Assembly (NCBI GenBank): GCA_963682175.1
Contig: OY821772.1
Coordinates: forward strand, 13,694,743-13,758,742
Length of the DNA stretch: 64,000 nucleotides
From: Triglochin maritima
Taxonomy: Eukaryota; Streptophyta; Magnoliopsida; Alismatales; Juncaginaceae
Direction of reading: 5' to 3'
Shown here piece by piece: positions 57,625-64,000 of this stretch. Made by a program: the position numbers and the translations under genes. Under the pieces are notes generated by a model. That model was not told the DNA's origin. It worked only from the letters and a program-made list of their open reading frames with translations, and ran no database searches. The stretch's first letter is position 1. Every line of letters begins with the position of its first letter.

Positions 57625-58770
57625 TGATGCATTGCATACATTGCATCATATGTTTTTCATTTAGATTACTTTTATATCAATAAATGCTACTAAGGTATGT
57701 GTTTAGTCGTATTTACAGAATACAGGGACCTGGATGCAAATTACCCACATTCCGAGCATAAACGCGTGCAAAAGATTCATTTCTATCATAAAGACCGAGT
57801 TCAAGTTTATCGGGTTTCAAATAGAAATGCATCCAAGCATAAAAGCATTCAAGGAGCTAATTGCAAAAAGGTCAAGGACTTAATTGCAAAATGCCAAGGA
57901 CCTAATTGCAAAATAAAAGGACCAAGTTATTGTGTGGAGAAAGTCAAAAGAAAAATCAAATACAAATCTCCAACAATGGAAGGAATTAATCCGGAGCTCA
58001 AAAGAATGGAAACAAATCATCCAGACGTGCAAATAAAGATCAAATCATACCATAAACACACAGGAAAAATCCGGGTCGATTCTGAGCCAAAAAGGTGGCG
58101 ATTCCGCCGCACCAAATTAGATTCATGCTCTAAAAATTTTACCGGTTGCGTGTTGACGCGTGTACTTTCTTATTTCATGCTTAGGTCCCTTGTATCGGCT
58201 ATAAATAGCCCCGAGAACGATGTTGTGAGGAGTTCTTCCTTTTGTTCCATAATTTAGCAATAAAATTCTGTTTCTTTTATTTTATGTTTTTAATTTTCTT
58301 TTCTTAGTTTCTCTAGGACCCCTTCTCCCTCCCTCCATCTATGAGTTTCTAACTCTTTCCAAAGGGTGGGGGTGACGGATTTAGGGTGATGAGAAGAGAA
58401 GATGTTATTATTTTAATTTTGTATTAGTATGTTTTGATTACTTGAGTTTATGTTAAATCATTTATCATGTAATGCTTTATAACTAATATGATTTATTATA
58501 AGTTTCAGAATTCTCTAATCTAAACCCGATATCTAAACCTCCACCCAACGGAATTCACCATTTTTGTTCTTGTTTTAGTTTTATTTGTTCATGTTTCTTG
58601 CTTTAGATAATTAAAACCCAAAAATCTCAAAACCAACCAATTTAATTGTTCTCTCTCTCTCTAATCGAAAATCAAAAAAATAACAATATCTCTCCCTCCT
58701 TGTGTTCGACCCGTATTTGCCACGTCTTCATTGACACCGTGCACTTGCGGTATAAATAAAATTCTCATCA
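57625..58770 (+). repeat. 5' LTR of the TR-GAG element
   Basis: 1146 bp, TGATGCATTG to AAATTCTCATCA. It has a TATAAATAG box at about 58199 and GGCGATTCCGCC (58097-58108) about 90 bp upstream. The solo LTR at 7168-8358 is an older relative. Confidence 0.93.
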
Positions 58771-58776
58771 AGTTTT

Positions 58777-58794
58777 TGGCGCCGTTGCCGGGGA
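58777..58794 (+). promoter_or_regulatory. primer-binding site, tRNA-Asp type
   Basis: TGGCGCCGTTGCCGGGGA, the 18-nt site complementary to the tRNA-Asp 3' end used by Athila-like elements, six bases after the LTR. Confidence 0.9.
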
Positions 58795-58928
58795 GGCGAC
58801 GCAGATTTTGTGTTCTTGTGTTTTCGATTTTATCCTGTCTACCTTGTGCGCGATCTAAGTATTTGAATTTGTGTAGCAGGAGACAACAGAGTGCGCGGCG
58901 AAATCCGGGAGCGTTCTGAGACACATGG

Positions 58929-58976
58929 GCGGCGGAATCGCCGCATCTACAAGGTGACTTGCGGCGGAATCGCCGC
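58929..58976 (+). promoter_or_regulatory. two identical GC hairpins in the leader
   Basis: GCGGCGGAATCGCCGC occurs at 58929-58944 and 58961-58976. Each forms a perfect 6-bp stem (GCGGCG/CGCCGC) with a GAAT loop. Their position after the primer-binding site suggests a packaging or dimerisation signal by analogy with retroviral leaders. That role is inference. Confidence 0.6.
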
Positions 58977-60113
58977 ACCAGTGTGGGTTCTGGTCTTCAA
59001 ATTTCTGGGGCATCGTCGGCACCTCTGGGTGGTCGCATTGAGCTACTGGAATCTCCGAGAGCGGGCGGCGAACCCGACTGAGCATTGCGGAGGTAACTTT
59101 TCTTGCCTTTCTCGTAAAATCTGAATAGTTGAAAAGTTTCCTTTCGTAGAATTGCACGTGCTAGGGTTACAATTCCATAATTGGCAATAATTCAACTCTG
59201 ACCTAAAATTGGCAAAATTAGAAAGACCTTAGTGCATGCATCATATAATGTTTTGCTTGCATTATTCTTGCTAAATTCTTGCAAATTAATACTTGTTGAA
59301 GATTGCTAGAGGCAAGGTACGTATCGAGGTTTTTATCGATTGCATTAGAGCATATAATTTAGTTGCATACAACCTCGCAATTGCCCCCATTAAAAGGACC
59401 ATTGTTTGACTATCTTTGCTAGATTTAAGTTAAACTATCTTAAGGGCAACTCCGTAGGAAAAAAATACGGTGGGGATTTCATCACCCTCCCGTAGCCCAC
59501 AAACCACAATCCTGAAGTGTCGCCTAAGCCTCAAATTTAAAATCAATTAGACATTGGCCCCTAAGGACTCGGACTCAATTAAGGAGGAGATTGGTTTGAC
59601 TTGCTATGACCTGAAGCTAATTGAATTCAATTTGGTGTCTAGAAAGTGTTTTTGTGTCGACGAAAGTCTTCCAAGCGACGTGGTTGTCTAATTGGCACCG
59701 ACTCTGTCGGAAGCGCCCCCACTAGCTATACACTAACTGGCCAACTTGGTTTGATTGGTGAGGGAGGTGAATCAAGCAAATCAATTCGACTCAACCAGTT
59801 AGGAGTCGTCTAGATCTAAGTGACACTAGGTCTAGGATTGTTTTGACCGTGCTTGTTCAGGAAATTTCTGACCAACCCTAATTTTTATCCTTTAGAGTTA
59901 AGTTTCCCTTCTCGTCTGAGTCTTCTTTCCCTTCTCATCCTTACCTTTCTATTGTTTGTTTCCTTTAAAAAAAATAAAAAAAAATAAAAAAAAATTTTAA
60001 AATTCAAAAAAATTCAAAAAAAAAGAGAGTAATTGATTCTTGGAATTGAATTTGAAATTTAAATTTCGAATTCAAATTCAAAAATTAATTCAAACCGGTG
60101 CACTCAGATTTGG
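58977..60113 (+). other. non-coding leader of the TR-GAG element
   Basis: A long 5' untranslated region with an A-rich stretch at 59965-60030. No ORF of note. Confidence 0.6.
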
Positions 60114-61286
60114 GTGCGGGATTTAAGCAATCGACTCTCACGAGTTCATCTGGATTCCAGTCTAGAGCTTAACCCCAACCCATCTGTTGCACCACCTCAC
60201 CCGGATCTAATGGGTGAGAACGTAGTGGACCCGCCTGTTGCGCAACCTATAACTTTGAGGGATCGGTGCTACCCAACGATGGCTGCTCAGCCATCGTGCA
60301 TCGTCATGCCCACCATACCGGGTCGCGACTTCGAACTTAAGGCACAATACATGAGTATGCTGCCTAAGTTCACCTCTAGGGAAGACTCATATCTCTTCCT
60401 TAGAGAATTTGAAGAAATCTGCTCTCTTATGCAATACCAGCATATCCCTGAAGAGGCAGTGCGTCTGAAATTTGTGCCTCTAGCACTGAAGGACGACGCT
60501 AAGAAATGGCTATATAGTCTAGCCGAAAGATCTATTAGAAGTTGGGCCGAATTTGTTCAAGTTTTCCTAAAAAAATATTTCCCCAACCATAAGACTATGA
60601 AGATTAGGAATGAAATTGTTGCATTCGTTCAGTCTGAGAGCGAGCCGTTCTATTCCTATCTTGAGAGATTTAAGAGTGTCTTGACCCAATGCCCTCATCA
60701 CGGAATTCCGAAGTGGCAATTATGCCAAATTATTTATGAGGGATTGACACCCACATCTAGGGTTATGCTAGAATCTGTGAGCCAAGGGAACTTTATGTCC
60801 AAAAATGAAAATGATGCCTGGACTTTTCTTGAGGATTTAGCTGAAAATAGTATGCAATGGGATAATTCTAGAACACCCATCAACCCGAGTATTGGATCTA
60901 GAATAGCGAGTCAACCCCGACCAGGTGTCTTAGCTATAGATGCCAACATAGCGGCTGAGGCAAAACTAGCCACCCTTATGCGCAGAATGGAAAGTTTAGA
61001 GCTGCAAAATCAATCCCGAATGAATCAACCCTTGTCTATCCCCTGCTCTAGATGTGGTCAGACTGGTCATTTAATGGAGGACTGTGTGGACCTGGAACAT
61101 GTTAATGCCACATTTAACAATTCTAGAAATGATCCTTACGCATCAACCTATAACCCAGGTTGGCGTAATCATCCCAATTTTTCGTGGACCCAACAAGGAC
61201 AACCTCCTAGACAACAACCAACCCCATATAACCAAAATAATACATCATCTGGGGTAATAACAATGGAAATCATGAGGTTAGGTTGA
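60114..61286 (+). CDS. gag of the TR-GAG element
   Basis: Structural capsid/nucleocapsid protein, 390 codons open; the first ATG is at 60210 (MGENVVDPP) unless a non-ATG start is used. The Ty3/gypsy gag core (about 60366-60850) carries LKFVPLALKDDAKKWLYSL, FLKKYFPNHKT, FYSYLERFKSVLTQCPHHGI and CQIIYEGLTPTSRVMLES. A CCHC knuckle, CSRCGQTGHLMEDC, follows near 61050. The end changes frame in a G-run at about 61251-61254: the downstream protease frame overlaps and reads family-like sequence upstream of its own start. One-base indel is likely, so gag and protease were probably one frame. A programmed shift is possible but I see no classic slippery site. Confidence 0.88.
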   Translation: MRDLSNRLSRVHLDSSLELNPNPSVAPPHPDLMGENVVDPPVAQPITLRDRCYPTMAAQPSCIVMPTIPGRDFELKAQYMSMLPKFTSREDSYLFLREFEEICSLMQYQHIPEEAVRLKFVPLALKDDAKKWLYSLAERSIRSWAEFVQVFLKKYFPNHKTMKIRNEIVAFVQSESEPFYSYLERFKSVLTQCPHHGIPKWQLCQIIYEGLTPTSRVMLESVSQGNFMSKNENDAWTFLEDLAENSMQWDNSRTPINPSIGSRIASQPRPGVLAIDANIAAEAKLATLMRRMESLELQNQSRMNQPLSIPCSRCGQTGHLMEDCVDLEHVNATFNNSRNDPYASTYNPGWRNHPNFSWTQQGQPPRQQPTPYNQNNTSSGVITMEIMRLG

Positions 61287-62641
61287 CAAAATTAGAAAAT
61301 TTAATGACAACTTTTATACAAACAACCAACCAATCATTCCAAAGGCTAGAGACACAGGTCAGCCAATTAGCACAGATAATAGGTGAAAGAGAAAAGGGCC
61401 AATTTCCAAGTCAACCTGAGGTGAACCCAAGAACTAATAATCAATATCAATCTTATCAACCACCTTCAGGAAATAACAACCCTAGACCGGTTCAAATGGT
61501 TAATGAGGAAGGACCGTTCCAACAAATCAATGTTGTAGTATCATTACGGTCCGGAAGACAAATTGACAATAATGTGGTAAACCCTAGAATGACTAATCAA
61601 TCTAGCCATCAAGCACCCACATATGACTTGACCATTGAACCCGACGTCCAAATTGAAAAGCCCAATCCACCTACCCAACCTGAACCTGTAGCTCAACCTG
61701 AACCTGAGCGAGTCTATGTGCCTAAAGCCCCATTTCCCAATAGACTCAAAAAGAACTCTAGTGCACAAATAGAGAAAATCTTGGAAGTATTTAAGCAAGT
61801 TAAGGTAAACATTCCACTTTTAGACATGATTCAACAAATACCTGCTTATGCTAAATTCTTAAAAGATTTGTGCACTAAGAAGAGAAAAACGAATGTACCA
61901 AAGAAGGCATTTTTAACTGCAAACATATGCTCAATTCTTTCCAACACATCTCCTATAAAATATAAGGACCCGGGGTGTCCCACAATTTCATGTTCAATAG
62001 GAGATACGTTTATCAATAAAGCCCTTCTAGACCTTGGTGCAAGCGTTAACTTGCTCCCATTTTCTGTCTACGAGCAACTCAACCTTGGTCCACTGAAACC
62101 CTCTAGGACAACCCTCCAATTCGCTGATTGTTCTGTTAAGAAACCGAGAGGTATAGTAGAGGACGTTTTGATTAAGGTTGGTGACTTCATTTATCCAGTG
62201 GATTTTGTCGTACTTGATACTGAACCTGTTGTAAATCCTAATCGACAAATCCCTGTAATTTTAGGTAGACCCTTTTTAGCCACTTCGGAAGCATTAATAA
62301 ACTGTCGAAATGGGCTCATGCAATTATCTTTCGGGAACTTAAAAGCAGAATTTAATATCTTCCACATTGATAATGAGCCAGAAATAATATGCAACCCAAG
62401 TGATGTTGTGATGAGAGCACGTATTTATCAGAATTCTGAATCAAATAAATCATCACATAAGCAAAAAGGAAGTAAGAAAAAAGGGAGTGATTCATTTACT
62501 CAACCACCATCACTCGAGCAAATAAGCGAACCAATTCAAGTGAGAAGAGTGGAATCTTTTCCTCAAGTCAACATGGGGAACAATTCAACTGGATACATGC
62601 ACCAACATGGTGTCATTCAATCCAGTTCTGATTATGGTTGA
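61283..62641 (+). CDS. aspartic protease (retropepsin) of the TR-GAG element
   Basis: 452 codons in the frame after the G-run shift. The N-terminal part is a Gln/Pro-rich gag-tail (LENLMTTFIQTTNQSFQRLE, SLRSGRQID). Then come the conserved KAPFPNRLKKN block and a pepsin-type domain with LLDLGASVNLLPFSVYEQL (active site DLGA, about 62025-62081) and VILGRPFLATSEALINCRNG (from about 62257). These motifs are characteristic of Athila/Tat protease. The TGA at 62639-62641 ends the frame. There is no reverse transcriptase downstream. The start is not an ATG and translation probably depends on gag. Confidence 0.87.
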   Translation: MTKLENLMTTFIQTTNQSFQRLETQVSQLAQIIGEREKGQFPSQPEVNPRTNNQYQSYQPPSGNNNPRPVQMVNEEGPFQQINVVVSLRSGRQIDNNVVNPRMTNQSSHQAPTYDLTIEPDVQIEKPNPPTQPEPVAQPEPERVYVPKAPFPNRLKKNSSAQIEKILEVFKQVKVNIPLLDMIQQIPAYAKFLKDLCTKKRKTNVPKKAFLTANICSILSNTSPIKYKDPGCPTISCSIGDTFINKALLDLGASVNLLPFSVYEQLNLGPLKPSRTTLQFADCSVKKPRGIVEDVLIKVGDFIYPVDFVVLDTEPVVNPNRQIPVILGRPFLATSEALINCRNGLMQLSFGNLKAEFNIFHIDNEPEIICNPSDVVMRARIYQNSESNKSSHKQKGSKKKGSDSFTQPPSLEQISEPIQVRRVESFPQVNMGNNSTGYMHQHGVIQSSSDYG

Positions 62642-63745
62642 CTTTGAGCAAACTCAACCCCTCTACCGCAAGCCGACGCAGGTAATAAGTGCATTTATTG
62701 TATCTGTGCATACATTGAGGACAATGCATGATTTAGGTGTGGGGGGTGTTTATATATGTACATATTTATCTATTTGATTTTCTGTTCTGCGTTATTTTAA
62801 AAAAAAATCAATATTCTATGACATAGCTTAAGATTGAACTGCCAAAACCCGTGTACAAATTGCATTAAGTTTTTGTTCCTTATTATATAGTTCTGCTTGT
62901 AGAAATTATGACATAAATCTAAGTTCCAAAGAAATAACCCATGACCCTTGTAAGACATGTATGCACTTAAATTGGATGAATCAAATCTTTGAAGTGGTTG
63001 ATAAAAAGCAGAGGTTGAGGAAAATATACCGGGAAGTGTGGACTTCTAATAGCAATTAAGCCTTGAGGAAAATAAAAATAAAAATAAAGGAATAAAGTGA
63101 GGAAAGCATATTCTGCAAAATGATTACAAAAGCCCAAACCTTTGAGTCACTGGTCCGTAGGGGTATCTTGAAACCCGGTAACTTGAGTCTTCCAGCTCGG
63201 GATTATCGACCAAACTCGCTACACGAATGCAAAAAGGGTATAAGTGTCAAAGCAAATGTGTTGAATCACGGAAAAAGAAAAAAAATACTTTAAGATACTC
63301 AAGGCCCAAAGCTAAAAGAATGATCCATGCCATGGTTGATCCAAATGATACTTCACCACCAGAGGAGGCGTGCAAAATAATTCAAGTGATAAACATGTGT
63401 AGAAGGGTTAGTGGTGTGAATGTTGGAGGAATAAATACCAAGTCAAACTTTTTATAAGTTAGAATTGTATAATGAGCATGCAAGAATTCTAAGTGAGATG
63501 TATAAGGTTGAGGTATAAATATTAAGAGCTATTAATGGAATGTTGAATTAAGACTTTGTGGGTGTGTCAACTGAAAACCCTCACGAGACAAAACTCGTCC
63601 TCTAAGGCAACTTGGAGGTTTAAAGGCTTGTTGCACATGCTAAGTGCAACCGTGATTCCTACGAAAGTGAGTTAGGATTTCCCTGTTTTCATTTTCTTAT
63701 ATTTTGCTTTGCTAGGGACTAGCAAAATCTAGGTGTGGGGGTATT
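62642..63745 (+). other. non-coding 3' internal region with two polypurine-like tracts
   Basis: About 1.1 kb without a recognisable domain. TTTAGGTGTGGGGGGTG at about 62730-62746 resembles TCTAGGTGTGGGGGTATT at 63728-63745, which abuts the 3' LTR and is the functional polypurine tract. The first may be the old pol-end tract left when pol was deleted. A 76-codon frame at 63227-63457 has no recognised match. Confidence 0.65.
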
Positions 63746-64000
63746 TGATGCATTGCATACATTGCATCATATGTTTTTCATTTAGATTACTTTTATATCA
63801 ATAAATGCTACTAAGGTATGTGTTTAGTCGTATTTACAGAATACAGGGACCTGGATGCAAATTACCCACATTCCGAGCATAAACGCGTGCAAAAGATTCA
63901 TTTCTATCATAAATACCGAGTTCAAGTTTATCGGGTTTCAAATAGAAATGCATCCAAGCATAAAAGCATTCAAGGAGCTAATTGCAAAAAGGTCAAGGAC
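63746..64000 (+). repeat. 3' LTR of the TR-GAG element, truncated by the window end
   Basis: 255 bases, one mismatch to 57625-57879. The remaining ~890 bases and the right TSD lie outside the window; the left flank to compare with is CTTGG (57620-57624). Confidence 0.93.

Larger units (their letters stand above)
57625..64000 (+). mobile_element. young gag-protease-only LTR retrotransposon (Athila/Tat-like, TR-GAG-type), runs off the window
   Basis: 5' LTR 57625-58770; internal region 58771-63745 with primer-binding site, 5' leader with two GC hairpins, gag, protease and polypurine tract; 3' LTR from 63746. The 255 LTR bases visible in both copies differ at one position (57795 G versus 63916 T). 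The 4975-bp interior has no reverse transcriptase, RNase H or integrase, so replication would need proteins in trans. Gag and protease resemble Athila/Tat families, as does the tRNA-Asp-type primer site. Such elements are described in plants as TR-GAG. Confidence 0.92.

Noticed and set aside
58661..59157. Frames on both strands across the leader after the primer-binding site
   Set aside because: Explained by the GC hairpins and leader sequence of the retrotransposon.
1..64000. tRNA or rRNA genes
   Set aside because: Only primer-binding sites complementary to tRNA 3' ends were found; no cloverleaf with A and B boxes was recognised by eye.

Overview
This is a TE-dense window from a eudicot-like plant nuclear genome. 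Three intact intron-containing genes sit in AT-rich DNA packed with plant retrotransposons (Ty1/copia, Ty3/gypsy, Athila/Tat-like, RTE-type LINE), hAT and Mutator-like MITEs, a CACTA end and a TRIM. I see no basis for naming the species.

Host genes. (1) 3463-5888, plus strand: a 3-exon GH29 alpha-L-fucosidase (FUC1-like, 492 aa). (2) 15433-21576, minus strand: an 8-exon chloroplast Nudix hydrolase of the NUDT14/ADP-sugar diphosphatase type (316 aa). (3) 44516-49981, minus strand: a 6-exon copper chaperone for superoxide dismutase (CCS, 303 aa) with a GC-AG intron. All coding exons join in frame. The three genes share no pathway and look like ordinary single genes between transposon clusters.

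Layout. 1-1742: 5'-truncated RTE LINE with a (TTG)n tail. 6.8-9.4 kb: dead coiled-coil/Ulp1-like protease gene split by a solo LTR with a perfect 5-bp target-site duplication (TSD). 9.5-11.3 kb: two CTGGA-type arrays in inverted orientation around a small ORF. 12.7-13.1 kb: hAT MITE. 21.7-23.1 kb: nested fold-back DNA. 23.6-25.4 kb: hAT element with ACACGATA-type arrays. 26.0-37.1 kb: several long terminal repeats, a CACTA end, a complete 530-bp TRIM and a gypsy gag. 37.1-41.0 kb: decayed minus-strand copia element. 42.9-43.8 kb: a hAT MITE and a Mutator-like MITE side by side. 51.1-64.0 kb: retrotransposons inserted into each other.

The two most interesting signals are non-coding or transposon-based. 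First, one LTR family (copies at 33.6-35.1, 35.2-36.6, 55.6-57.0 and, decayed, 26.0-27.4 kb) carries a dense array of the 10-bp palindrome CGGTNNACCG. The palindromes come in pairs at fixed offsets: exactly 19 bp in all eight pairs of one copy, mostly 22 bp in others. The array ends 96-99 bp upstream of a TATA box in three copies. Second, the element at 57,625 to beyond the window end is a very young LTR element (1 mismatch in 255 comparable LTR bases) that encodes only gag and protease and has no reverse transcriptase or integrase. It is probably mobilised in trans and carries two perfect GC-rich hairpins just after its primer-binding site.
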